This document shows positions 8,804 through 16,915 of a stretch of DNA of 64,000 nucleotides, piece after piece. The notes beneath the pieces were generated by a model, which saw only the letters and a list, made by a program, of their open reading frames with translations, was not told where the DNA came from and searched no databases. Position 1 is the stretch's first letter, and every line of letters starts with the position of its first letter. This DNA comes from an uncultured Cohaesibacter sp. (GTDB lineage Bacteria > Pseudomonadota > Alphaproteobacteria > Rhizobiales > Cohaesibacteraceae), in the NCBI RefSeq assembly GCF_963677725.1, contig NZ_OY782507.1, positions 3,718,501 through 3,782,500 of the forward strand, read 5' to 3'. Position numbers and translations under genes: made by a program.

Positions 8804-9979
8804 ATGTTAAACAGTCTCGATTTGCCTGGTCGCCCGGAAGATACCCGTGTTGTTGTTGCCATGTCTGGAGGAGTGGATTCCTCGGTCACCGCAGCTTTGT
8901 TGAAGCATCAGGGGTATGATGTCATTGGCGTGACCTTGCAGCTTTATGATCATGGCAAGGCAATGCACCGGGCTGGTGCCTGCTGTGCTGGACAGGATAT
9001 TCAGGATGCGCGCCGCGTGGCGGAGCATTTGGGCATTCCGCATTATGTGCTCGATTATGAAAGCCGCTTCAAGGAAGCGGTGATCGACCGCTTTGCTGAA
9101 AGCTATTTGGCGGGTGAAACGCCCGTGCCCTGCGTGACCTGTAATCAGACGGTCAAGTTCGAGGATTTGTTGGCCACCGCCAAGGAATTCGGCGCGGACT
9201 GCATGGCGACAGGCCATTATATTTCGTCAAAGATTGTGGGCAATCGTCGGGTTCTGTTCCGTCCATCCGATGAAGACCGGGATCAGACCTATTTCCTGTT
9301 TGCCACGACACAGGACCAGATCGACTTTTTGCGATTCCCGTTGGGCGGCATGCCAAAACCGGAAGCCCGTGCGCTGGCCCGTGAGCTTGGTTTGTCGGTG
9401 GCGGACAAGCAGGACAGTCAGGATATCTGCTTCGTGCCGACGGGCAAATATACCGATGTGATCGAACGCCTGCATCCCGGTGCTGCCGAGCCGGGGCAAA
9501 TCGTGCATATCGATGGCCGCGTGTTGGGCGAGCATCAGGGCATCATCCGCTTCACAGTCGGTCAGCGTCGGGGGCTGGGTATTTCGTCCAGCGATCCGCT
9601 GTATGTTGTCAAGCTGGATGCCGAACGCAAACAGGTGATTGTCGGCCCGCGCGAGGCGCTGGTGACCCGTCGCCTGAAGCTGCGCGAAGTCAATTGGCTC
9701 GGGCCGCAAACGATTTCTGAAATTCCCCAGAGCGGTTTGGAAATCTTTGCCAAGGTGCGTTCGACACGGCCGCCTAAAGAAGCGCTGTTGTTTGCGATGG
9801 CGGATGGTTCGTTCGAAGTGGAATTGCTTGATGGCGAGCAGGGTGTTGCACCCGGGCAGGCCTGCGTCTTTTATGACGGCGTGGCAAAGGAAGCCCAGCT
9901 GTGGGGCGGTGGCTGGATTGCCAGCACGACCACGGAAGTGGCCATTCCTGCGTCAATCGGCATTGATGCCGCCGAGTGA
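8804..9979 (+). CDS. mnmA: tRNA 2-thiouridylase MnmA
   Basis: 391 residues from the ATG at 8804 (a TTG directly before it is less likely). The PP-loop is [17 protein letters not shown] (~residues 17-33). The catalytic cysteines are in [13 protein letters not shown] and [13 protein letters not shown]. The central and C-terminal beta-barrel domains of the family are complete. MnmA uses ATP and a relayed sulfur to thiolate U34 of Glu, Gln and Lys tRNAs in the cytoplasm. It stands alone, divergent from the fliK-flgD operon, and is followed at once by a strong terminator. Confidence 0.96.
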   Translation: MLNSLDLPGRPEDTRVVVAMSGGVDSSVTAALLKHQGYDVIGVTLQLYDHGKAMHRAGACCAGQDIQDARRVAEHLGIPHYVLDYESRFKEAVIDRFAESYLAGETPVPCVTCNQTVKFEDLLATAKEFGADCMATGHYISSKIVGNRRVLFRPSDEDRDQTYFLFATTQDQIDFLRFPLGGMPKPEARALARELGLSVADKQDSQDICFVPTGKYTDVIERLHPGAAEPGQIVHIDGRVLGEHQGIIRFTVGQRRGLGISSSDPLYVVKLDAERKQVIVGPREALVTRRLKLREVNWLGPQTISEIPQSGLEIFAKVRSTRPPKEALLFAMADGSFEVELLDGEQGVAPGQACVFYDGVAKEAQLWGGGWIASTTTEVAIPASIGIDAAE

Positions 9980-10000
9980 TAAAAGCAATCATGAGATTGA

Positions 10001-10030
10001 AAAAGCCGGGTCATTTGACCCGGCTTTTTT
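10001..10030. terminator. Bidirectional intrinsic terminator between mnmA and the sulfotransferase gene
   Basis: A 13-base-pair stem (AAAAGCCGGGTCA and its complement) with a tiny loop is flanked by A's on the left and a T run on the right. It lies 21 bases past the mnmA stop and 19 bases past the stop of the converging gene, so it can end both transcripts. Confidence 0.9.
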
Positions 10031-10048
10031 GTTGCTTGTCCAAGCTGG

Positions 10049-11797
10049 TCAGTCGTCGAGGCCATAGGCCAGCAATGGATCAAAGGCACCTTGAAGGAAA
10101 GGTTCGAATTTGCGCCATTGCTGTGAGCTGTCCTGATAGACGCTCTGGCGAACCTGTTGCTGGGATGCGGTGCGGACAATGCGCTGATTGTCTTGCGGCG
10201 AGAGAAGCCCTTCTTCCCAGTCGAGCGCCAGAAAGTCTGCCAAACGGCGGGTTTCGGCTTCCTGATTGGCGACCAGCCTATCATAATTGAGGCGGTAAAT
10301 CTGATCGGGATATTCGGCGTTCCAATAGTCCATCAAGCCGCGATAAAGGTCGTAATAAGCGATCAGATCGCTGATATTGTAGCTATAGCCAAGGCCCTGA
10401 TTGCCGAAGAAATGCTTGTAATTCGACCAGCATGTTGCCACCGGGTCGCGCTCGACATGGATGATCTTTGCTTCAGGGTAGACGGTGCGAATGAGATTGA
10501 TGAAGCGGAAATTCTGCGGCATCTTGTCGGTCACAAGGGCATAACCACTGGCTTGAGACTGCAGAGCTGTTTGGAATATGTCTCTGAAGCCGTCGATGGT
10601 TTCAGATGTCAGACGGCTTTGCTCGCTGATCAGCGCGTTGCCCAGCGTGCCAAATTGCTCCAATTCCCCTGCTGCGCCAACGGTTGAGTGGGACGAAATA
10701 ATTTGCTCGACCAGAGATGTGCCGGAGCGCGGCATCCCGAGAATGAAGATCGGCACGGTCTCTGCCGGAGCTGGCGCGGCAAAGTCTGCTTCTTTGATGA
10801 AGCGTGTGTGATAGGTGCGGATTTTGTCAAACAAAGCCCGGTCGGTCTCGATTGAATAATCGAGCATTCGGCTTCTGATATCATTGCCCTGATGTAGATA
10901 GGCAAGGGCAACATCCAGTTTGCCCAGGTCTTCATAGGCTTTGGACAAGGCAAAGGAAAGGCAGAATCGGCCTTCGTCGGACAGCTCACCCCCCTCAAGC
11001 ATGCTGCGCATGGCTTTGACTTGCCAGTCTTCCTCTGTGAATTTTTTGATCGGGGTCAGCTTGTGATGGGCCCCAATATGGTGCGGGTTGCGCTCAAGCG
11101 TGTCATGGAAACTGGCGCGGGCACCATCAAGGTCGCCCATTTCAAGCAAAGCGAGGGCGAGATTATAGTGGGTTGAGGCCTCATTCGGGTTGAGCGCCAG
11201 CGATTTTTGAAAGCTCGCAATGGCCTCTTCATGCTGATCAAGATGGGTCAGCGCGCTGCCGCGGGCATTGTATAGAAAGATTGAGCCGGGAAAGTGGGGC
11301 AGGAGTTTGCCGGTCGCTTCGAGCGCTTCGGCGAATTGTTTGCGCTCCAGCAATTGTCCAAGCTGGACGGCGGCGGCCTGAGGCAGGTCGGCTGAGGCTG
11401 CTTTATCGCCATTGGAGGCACCAGTGGCATCGCTGGTGGGTGCGCCAGTAATGAGGGCTTCCAGTTTGGTCAGCTCTTCATTCTCTATTCCATGCAGCTT
11501 GGCCTGCTCCAGCACCGCTGCGGCTTCGGGGAACATGCTCAGTGCGACCAATGTGTCGATATAGCTGATCCAGAATTGTGGTAGATCGGGGCGTTGTTTG
11601 AGCGCCGTGCCAAAAAACTGGATGGCTTGGGTCGGTTTGCCAACCGCGACGGCAAGGCGGCCCATGTGATGATTGGCCCCCGGATGATCCGGCTCAGTGC
11701 GGAGTATCGCTGAGAAAGCCTCTTCAGCGGCCTGCCACTGACCATTTGTCAACGCTTGGGCCCCTTTGGTGATCAATTCTTCAGCGCTCAGGGTCAT
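10049..11797 (-). CDS. TPR-repeat sulfotransferase family protein
   Basis: 582 residues. Residues ~1-280 hold tetratricopeptide repeats (for example GANHHMGRLAVAVGKPTQAI, EASTHYNLALALLEMGDLDGA). A sulfotransferase domain follows, with the PAPS 5'-phosphosulfate loop FILGMPRSGTSLVEQ at ~350 and the 3'-phosphate region VERDPVATCWSNYKHFF. The domain ends near the C-terminus (YQDSSQQWRKFEPFL). The family transfers sulfate from PAPS to a sugar, lipid or peptide. The TPRs probably select the partner. No signal peptide is seen, so it is cytoplasmic. No glycan or polysaccharide genes adjoin it, so the substrate is unknown. Confidence 0.85.
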   Translation of the reverse strand: MTLSAEELITKGAQALTNGQWQAAEEAFSAILRTEPDHPGANHHMGRLAVAVGKPTQAIQFFGTALKQRPDLPQFWISYIDTLVALSMFPEAAAVLEQAKLHGIENEELTKLEALITGAPTSDATGASNGDKAASADLPQAAAVQLGQLLERKQFAEALEATGKLLPHFPGSIFLYNARGSALTHLDQHEEAIASFQKSLALNPNEASTHYNLALALLEMGDLDGARASFHDTLERNPHHIGAHHKLTPIKKFTEEDWQVKAMRSMLEGGELSDEGRFCLSFALSKAYEDLGKLDVALAYLHQGNDIRSRMLDYSIETDRALFDKIRTYHTRFIKEADFAAPAPAETVPIFILGMPRSGTSLVEQIISSHSTVGAAGELEQFGTLGNALISEQSRLTSETIDGFRDIFQTALQSQASGYALVTDKMPQNFRFINLIRTVYPEAKIIHVERDPVATCWSNYKHFFGNQGLGYSYNISDLIAYYDLYRGLMDYWNAEYPDQIYRLNYDRLVANQEAETRRLADFLALDWEEGLLSPQDNQRIVRTASQQQVRQSVYQDSSQQWRKFEPFLQGAFDPLLAYGLDD

Positions 11798-12152
11798 TTC
11801 AACCTCACTTTGCCATTGGTTTGCCGCTTTATTGCCGAATCAACATAAATCGGCGCTTTTGGTCAGCCTGCGGGAGAGGGGCAAAGATGGCAAGGGCAGG
11901 CAGGGCGACATGTGGAGCGCTGCACGTGTGACGCCCATAGAGACTGGATGAGCGAGAAGGCTTGATGGATGCCAAGGTGGAGGCAGCAAAGCGGGAAATC
12001 GCATACGCATTGAGAATACTGGCATAAGCAGCTGCTTACAGAGCGCAGAAGCAGCTTTTGTGCAATCGACCAGAGGGCTGTGTGGCGGCAGGTTGGGATC
12101 ATCCGGTTCGAACCGGGCAACTCCAAATGCTTGTTTAAAAGGACACGCCGTT
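11798..12152. other. Intergenic stretch, no clear gene
   Basis: These 355 bases separate two divergent genes. No convincing coding frame is seen. The one striking element is a 14-base perfect palindrome, CCGGTTCGAACCGG, at 12103-12116, about 37 bases before the PepSY gene. It resembles a tRNA T-arm, but no acceptor or anticodon arms can be built around it. It could be an operator for the downstream operon. Confidence 0.4.
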
Positions 12153-12413
12153 ATGAAAAACACCATCCTGCTCACCGCTGCTATTATCGCCATCCCATTT
12201 GCTGCCAATGCCATGCCGGTTGTTGGTGATTATGTCGGGACCTCGCCTGATGCTGCTCGCGCTGCCCTTGCCACGGCTGGCTGCAAGGTTAGCAAGTTCG
12301 AAGCGGAAGGCGGCAAGATCGAAGCCAAATGCTATGAAGAATCCAACGCGCGCTGGGAAATTTATATCGATCCGAAATCCGGCAAAGTCACCAAGATCAA
12401 GGCAGACCACTAA
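12153..12413 (+). CDS. Small periplasmic PepSY-like protein
   Basis: 86 residues. The N-terminal ~19 residues form a signal peptide (MKNTILLTAAIIAIPFAANA). The mature part has a PepSY-type alternation, with TSPDAARAALATAGCKVSKFE and a closing WEIYIDPKSGKVTKIKAD. One Cys pair (GCK and KCY) may form a disulfide. PepSY domains are often found in inhibitors and in helper proteins for redox or protease systems. The stop overlaps the start of the cytochrome gene (TAATG), so the two are coupled. Partnership with the cytochrome is inferred from this overlap. Confidence 0.8.
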   Translation: MKNTILLTAAIIAIPFAANAMPVVGDYVGTSPDAARAALATAGCKVSKFEAEGGKIEAKCYEESNARWEIYIDPKSGKVTKIKADH

Positions 12414-13057
12414 TGTCTTCCGCTTGCGAGAAGAATGGGGGCGATATCACATCGCCCTCTCTTTGGGATCCGCTGGTGCGGCTGACCCATTGGACAATAG
12501 CTGCCTCGGTGATCATCAACGGCCTGCTCAGCGATCCGGGCAAAGCTCTTCATGTGTGGGTGGGCTGGGCGACCCTTGGCGTCCTTGTGGTTCGACTGGT
12601 CTGGGGTTTGATCGGGCCAACTGAGGCTCGTTTCTCATCTTTCCTGCCGGATCCTCGGGCTGCTGCGAGCCATGTCATTGATCTTGTTCGAGGCAAAAGG
12701 CTGCGTGACTATCCCTCTCACAATCCGGCCGGTGCGATCATGGTCTATGCGCTGTGGGCTTCGCTGTCCGTGGTCATTGTGACGGGTCTCATCATGACCG
12801 ATGCCAGCTCACCCATGCAGGTGGCTGCTGAACAGGCTGCGGTTGAAGCAGGTGACTGGTCGGTGCTTGCAAATAATTCGCTCGAGATCGAAAATGAGAC
12901 CTATAAAGACGTAAAGCATATTGCAGGGGCCATTCATGAGACTGCGGCCAATCTGATCCTGTTCCTTGCGGTGCTGCATGTGCTAGGGGTATTTTTGGAG
13001 GGGCGAGCCATGCGGCGCAACCTTGTCAAACCGATGCTGTTTGGAGACAAAAAGTGA
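12413..13057 (+). CDS. Cytochrome b561-family membrane protein
   Basis: 214 residues with four predicted membrane helices. Histidines sit where the b-type hemes bind: RLTHWTIAASVI, KALHVWVGWATL, AGAIHETAANLILFLAVLHVLG. It ends EGRAMRRNLVKPMLFG, typical of the single-subunit cytochrome b561/Ni-Fe hydrogenase b-subunit family. It would move electrons between the quinone pool and a periplasmic partner. It sits in a tight three-gene operon with a PepSY protein before it and a membrane LuxR-type regulator after it (GTGA overlap). Confidence 0.88.
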   Translation: MSSACEKNGGDITSPSLWDPLVRLTHWTIAASVIINGLLSDPGKALHVWVGWATLGVLVVRLVWGLIGPTEARFSSFLPDPRAAASHVIDLVRGKRLRDYPSHNPAGAIMVYALWASLSVVIVTGLIMTDASSPMQVAAEQAAVEAGDWSVLANNSLEIENETYKDVKHIAGAIHETAANLILFLAVLHVLGVFLEGRAMRRNLVKPMLFGDKK

Positions 13058-13560
13058 CAATGACCTTTTCCTCGAAAGGTAAAACAGCCGCACTGACTCT
13101 GGTGATCCTGTTACAGGGCGTTGCTGCCATCTTCTATATGGCGGATGCGGTCGGCGATACCTTTCGAGGTGCCAAGACGATAGAGACCGCGATGGAGTTC
13201 TTTGCGTCGCTGATGCTGATCGCGGGGCTCATCTCGGGCATCCTTCTGTTGCGCAATCTGATGGGAAAGCTTGCTGATTCCAATCGGGCGCTTGATGTTG
13301 CCAAGGGGCAATTGTCCCGCGTGGTTGAGTTGCAGTTCGAGGTTTGGGCCTTGACCCCTGCGGAACGGGAGGTGGCTCTATTTGCCTTGAAGGGTCTGGA
13401 CGCGGCTGAAATTGCGGCTCTGAGAGGGGCGGCCAAAGGCACGGTTCGGGCGCAACTCACCCGGATCTATGCTAAGGCAGGCGTTTCCAACCGGGCGCAA
13501 CTGGCGGCTTTCTTTGTCGAAGATTTGCTTTCCGGCCCTGTGGAAGCCCATCCGCAATGA
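13054..13560 (+). CDS. Membrane-anchored LuxR-type regulator
   Basis: 168 residues. It starts with GTG inside the cytochrome stop (4-base overlap); an ATG six bases later is the alternative. Two hydrophobic segments (TLVILLQGVAAIFYMADAV; LMLIAGLISGILLL) precede a short linker and a LuxR-type helix-turn-helix (LTPAEREVALFALKGLDAAEIAALRG, then AKGTVRAQLTRIYAKAGVSNRAQL). No phosphorylation domain is present. The likely role is sensing at the membrane, possibly the redox state of the preceding cytochrome, with DNA binding from the membrane. That role is an inference from the operon. Confidence 0.82.
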   Translation: MTMTFSSKGKTAALTLVILLQGVAAIFYMADAVGDTFRGAKTIETAMEFFASLMLIAGLISGILLLRNLMGKLADSNRALDVAKGQLSRVVELQFEVWALTPAEREVALFALKGLDAAEIAALRGAAKGTVRAQLTRIYAKAGVSNRAQLAAFFVEDLLSGPVEAHPQ

Positions 13561-13618
13561 GGCTGAGATCAAGATCAAGGCTTCTCATTGCCGGGTCACG
13601 AAGGACGCTCGGTTGTCG

Positions 13619-14251
13619 TTATCTTTGAGAGTCGATGGCCAGTCTCGCTGCCAGACCGGCGAAAACGGTTCCCAATAGATAGTGCGAAAGATTTTTGATC
13701 TTCCTGTTTCCAGAGATCAACGTGCTGACGCGACTGGTTGCAAGGATGACGGCACCATTCACGAAAAAGCCGATCAGATTCAATATCGTCGCCAGTATCA
13801 TGATTTGAAGTGAAATTGCCCCAGCCTGTGGATCGAGGAATTGGGGGAAAAGTGCCAGGACGAAAATCGCCATCTTGGGATTCAACAGATTGGTCAAAAG
13901 CCCTTGTTTGAACATTGTCGATGCGGAGCGCTTGGTCCGTTCGGTGTTCAGGTGGCTTGGTCCATCTTCCTTGGCTGTGAAGGCATGCCACGCCAAATAG
14001 AGCAAATAGGCAGCACCTGCATATCGAACCAGATCATAGGCGACGGGCACAGCAAGGAAGAGTTGCGACAAGCCAAAGGCTGCAGCGAGCGCGTGGGCAT
14101 AGGTGCCTGCTGCAATGCCAGCCCACGTGGCAAGCCCGGCACCTCGGCCTTGAGCGGCGGTGCGCGATGCAATCAGCAACATGTCTGGCCCCGGCGATAG
14201 GGTCAAGGCAAGGGCCGCCAAAGAGAAAACCATCAGTGTTGAATAGTCCAT
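13619..14251 (-). CDS. LysE/RhtB-family amino-acid exporter
   Basis: 210 residues from the ATG at 14251. A TTG nine bases upstream is the alternative, but it would crowd the GGAG ribosome site. It has about six hydrophobic segments and the family start, LALTLSPGPDMLLIASRTAAQGRGAG, with GTYAHALAAAFGL and AGAAYLLYLAWHAF. LysE/RhtB proteins export amino acids or homoserine-type compounds across the inner membrane. It stands alone; the neighbours give no substrate clue. Confidence 0.87.
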   Translation of the reverse strand: MDYSTLMVFSLAALALTLSPGPDMLLIASRTAAQGRGAGLATWAGIAAGTYAHALAAAFGLSQLFLAVPVAYDLVRYAGAAYLLYLAWHAFTAKEDGPSHLNTERTKRSASTMFKQGLLTNLLNPKMAIFVLALFPQFLDPQAGAISLQIMILATILNLIGFFVNGAVILATSRVSTLISGNRKIKNLSHYLLGTVFAGLAARLAIDSQR

Positions 14252-14346
14252 CAAGGTCAAAGCTCCATCGAGGAAAAGTGGCTTTACAACATGGAATTGG
14301 GGTCAGGCAACACTCGCTCGATTTGCTGTAACCGCTCTCGCACCCT

Positions 14347-15831
14347 CTAATCGGGGTTTCCCGGCTCGGTTTGAACGCCCAGATCCTTGAGGGTTACAAT
14401 GCGATTGCCGCGCAGGTCATTGGCACAGACCAGATAGTCTCTCTCTTCCATATAGGTGAGCAGAAAGCGGGCGCGCGACGGGGAACGGGTGCCGTAGGCC
14501 GTGGCCAGCTCAAGATTGGTGGGGCAGGGCTTTTTGCCCAAGGCCGCCTTGGCGAGCAGCAAATAGACGCCTCGCATATCTTCTGGCAATTGTTCGGCGA
14601 TCAGGCTTGCCTGTTTCCACTGATCCTCATCAAGGCTGTCTTCCTTGTCATCGACGCCTGCGCGCGCGACGGCCAAGATCTGGCGGAATTCCTGCAGTTC
14701 CGGGGTGCGCTTGAGGCGCTTTTCAATGCGGCAGCGGACCTGAAAATCCTGATAGAGCACCGAAATCGGCTGATAGGCAGCGTCAGGGTCTTCGAGCAGA
14801 TCGGTGAGGATCTGATGGAGGATCTCGTCGCGTTCTTCGGTGCTGAGGCCCGGATCAAGATCGAGTTGGGGCTCTGTTTCCCCTTCAAATTGCTGATCAA
14901 GGCGCAGGTTGGTCAGTTGCTGGAGAATCTCGGAGGTGGTCTTGGCGGGTGGGGCCACGGCGCGGCGGGGTTCATGGTCTCCGCTTGGCTTGAACAGCAG
15001 ATCGTCGACGGTATCGCGATTGACCTCAGGCAGCGGCATCAATTTGGGGCTGGTGGAGCGGGCCGAGGTTTCCACAGCACCGATCTTGACGGTTTCCGAG
15101 CGGCGATAAAGGGCAGGACCGAGGGCGACGAATTGGCCACGATCAAGATTGCGGAAGGTTTCCGCCTGACGGCGCTCAAGGCCAAGCAGGTCGGCAGCGC
15201 GGGCCATGTCAATGTCAAGGAAGGTCCGCCCCATCAGGAAGTTTGATGCCTCGGCTGCGACGTTTTTGGCGAGCTTTGCCAGACGCTGGGTGGCGATGAT
15301 GCCTGCAAGACCGCGTTTTCGGCCGCGGCACATCAGGTTGGTCATGGCGGCGAGCGAGGTGCGGCGGGCCTCCTCGCTCACTTCGCCACCTGCGGCGGGG
15401 GCGAAGAGCTGGGCCTCATCGACCACAACGACGACCGGATACCAATAGTCACGCTCGATATCAAACAGGCCATTCAGGAATGCGGCAGCAGCGCGCATCT
15501 GGCGGTCGGCATCCAGCCCCTCAAGATTGAGGACGGCGGAAATGCGATGCTGACGCACTCTGGCGGCGATCATGGTGAGGTCGTCTTCGGTGCCGATGGC
15601 GTCGACGACCGCATGGCCATATTTTTCAGCCAACGTGACGAAATCCCCTTCCGGGTCAATGACGACCTGTTGAACCCATGGAGCGCTCTGCTCCAAGAGC
15701 CGCCGTAGCAGGTGGGATTTGCCTGAGCCGGAGTTGCCCTGAACCAGCAGCCGGGTTGCCAGCAATTCTTCCAGATCCATAAGGGCAGGCTGGCCCAGTT
15801 TCATGGTTCCGAGATCAATGCTGACGGTCAT
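14347..15831 (-). CDS. HerA-like P-loop ATPase (DUF87 type)
   Basis: 494 residues. The N-terminal ATPase core has Walker A GNSGSGKSHLLRRL (~33-46) and Walker B YPVVVVVDEAQLFAP (~133). It also has the FtsK/HerA-like GRKRGLAGIIATQRLAKLAKNV segment and a MGRTFLDIDMARAADLLG stretch. The C-terminal ~200 residues are acidic and helical with no family I recognise. HerA-type ATPases pump or remodel DNA. No NurA nuclease or SIR2-like partner is adjacent, so a housekeeping role is more likely than phage defence. The substrate is unknown. Confidence 0.78.
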   Translation of the reverse strand: MTVSIDLGTMKLGQPALMDLEELLATRLLVQGNSGSGKSHLLRRLLEQSAPWVQQVVIDPEGDFVTLAEKYGHAVVDAIGTEDDLTMIAARVRQHRISAVLNLEGLDADRQMRAAAAFLNGLFDIERDYWYPVVVVVDEAQLFAPAAGGEVSEEARRTSLAAMTNLMCRGRKRGLAGIIATQRLAKLAKNVAAEASNFLMGRTFLDIDMARAADLLGLERRQAETFRNLDRGQFVALGPALYRRSETVKIGAVETSARSTSPKLMPLPEVNRDTVDDLLFKPSGDHEPRRAVAPPAKTTSEILQQLTNLRLDQQFEGETEPQLDLDPGLSTEERDEILHQILTDLLEDPDAAYQPISVLYQDFQVRCRIEKRLKRTPELQEFRQILAVARAGVDDKEDSLDEDQWKQASLIAEQLPEDMRGVYLLLAKAALGKKPCPTNLELATAYGTRSPSRARFLLTYMEERDYLVCANDLRGNRIVTLKDLGVQTEPGNPD

Positions 15832-15967
15832 ACGGATACTGCTCTGAATGAGAGGAGGGGACGGGCGAGGAAAATCGCCGATTCGGGTGACTTGCGCAAG
15901 AAATGGGTGGCTGTAATGGCAAACTGATTGTTACTGGTGGATGCCTTGTTAGGAACGGAGAAGCGTC

Positions 15968-16915
15968 ATGACCAGTAAGAGCGTCGAAAACACCACATCT
16001 GGTGCCATTCAGCAAGCGATGGGGCTGCGCGAATGGGCCATGTTGCTGATTTTGTCGCTGGTCTGGGGCGGGTCCTTCTTTTTTGTCGAGGTTGCGGTTA
16101 CGCAATTGCCGACCCTGACCATTGTTTTCTCAAGGGTTCTGTTGGCAGCCATCGCCCTTTGGGGCGTGATCCTGCTGACCGGGCGGTCGATTCCGCGTTC
16201 CTTCAAGGTGTGGCGGACGTTTCTGGTGATGGGGTTGCTTAACAATGTCATTCCCTTCGCGTTGATTGCCTGGGGGCAGAAGTCGATTGCCTCGGGGCTT
16301 GCTTCCATCCTTAATGCCTCAACGCCACTCTTCACCATTCTGGTGGCTGGCATGGTGTTGGCAGATGAGCGGCTGACCTTGCGCAAGGGAGTGGGCGTGG
16401 TCATCGGTTTTGTCGGTGTGGTCATCATGATTGGTGGCGATGCGCTTTCTGGCATCGGGCAGAGCGTCTGGGCGCAATTGGCGGTGTTGGGGGCTGCCTT
16501 GTCCTATGCCTTTGCCGGGGTGTTTGGGCGACGCTTCAAGGCGTTGGGGGTGGAGCCGGTGATGACCGCCGCCGGGCAGGTGACCGCTTCGAGCCTGCTG
16601 TTGTTGCCAATGGTGCTGCTGTTTGACGCGCCCTGGATGCTGTCCATGCCTTCGCTTGGAGCGGTATCGGCTCTGGTGGCCTTGGCTCTGGTTTCCACAG
16701 CGTTTGCCTATATTCTCTATTTTCAAATTTTGGAACGGGCAGGGGCGACCAATCTGTTGCTCGTTACCTTCCTCATTCCGGTCTCTGCCATTCTGCTCGG
16801 CGCCCTTGTGCTTGATGAACGGCTGGCTCCGCTGCATTTTGTTGGTATGGGGCTGATCGGTTGCGGTCTGGCGGCGATTGACGGTCGATTGCTGGCCTTT
16901 GTCCGGCGGTCTTAG
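15968..16915 (+). CDS. EamA/DMT-family transporter
   Basis: 315 residues with ten hydrophobic segments in two EamA repeats. The first starts MLLILSLVWGGSFFFVEVAV and the second AQLAVLGAALSYAFAGVFG. GGAG lies upstream of the ATG (GGAGAAGCGTC). Members export amino acids, nucleosides or other metabolites. Its stop and the stop of the converging sensor-exonuclease gene overlap by four bases, and no terminator is visible between them. Confidence 0.88.
   Translation: MTSKSVENTTSGAIQQAMGLREWAMLLILSLVWGGSFFFVEVAVTQLPTLTIVFSRVLLAAIALWGVILLTGRSIPRSFKVWRTFLVMGLLNNVIPFALIAWGQKSIASGLASILNASTPLFTILVAGMVLADERLTLRKGVGVVIGFVGVVIMIGGDALSGIGQSVWAQLAVLGAALSYAFAGVFGRRFKALGVEPVMTAAGQVTASSLLLLPMVLLFDAPWMLSMPSLGAVSALVALALVSTAFAYILYFQILERAGATNLLLVTFLIPVSAILLGALVLDERLAPLHFVGMGLIGCGLAAIDGRLLAFVRRS

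Noticed and set aside
12061..12140. Possible tRNA at CCGGTTCGAACCGG with a nearby CTCCA
   Set aside because: The T-loop-like core is a plain palindrome. No acceptor, D or anticodon arms of the right size can be drawn.
14347..15831. HerA-like ATPase as part of a phage-defence system
   Set aside because: No SIR2, NurA, DUF4297 or other defence partner adjoins it. The flanking genes are transporters and housekeeping functions.
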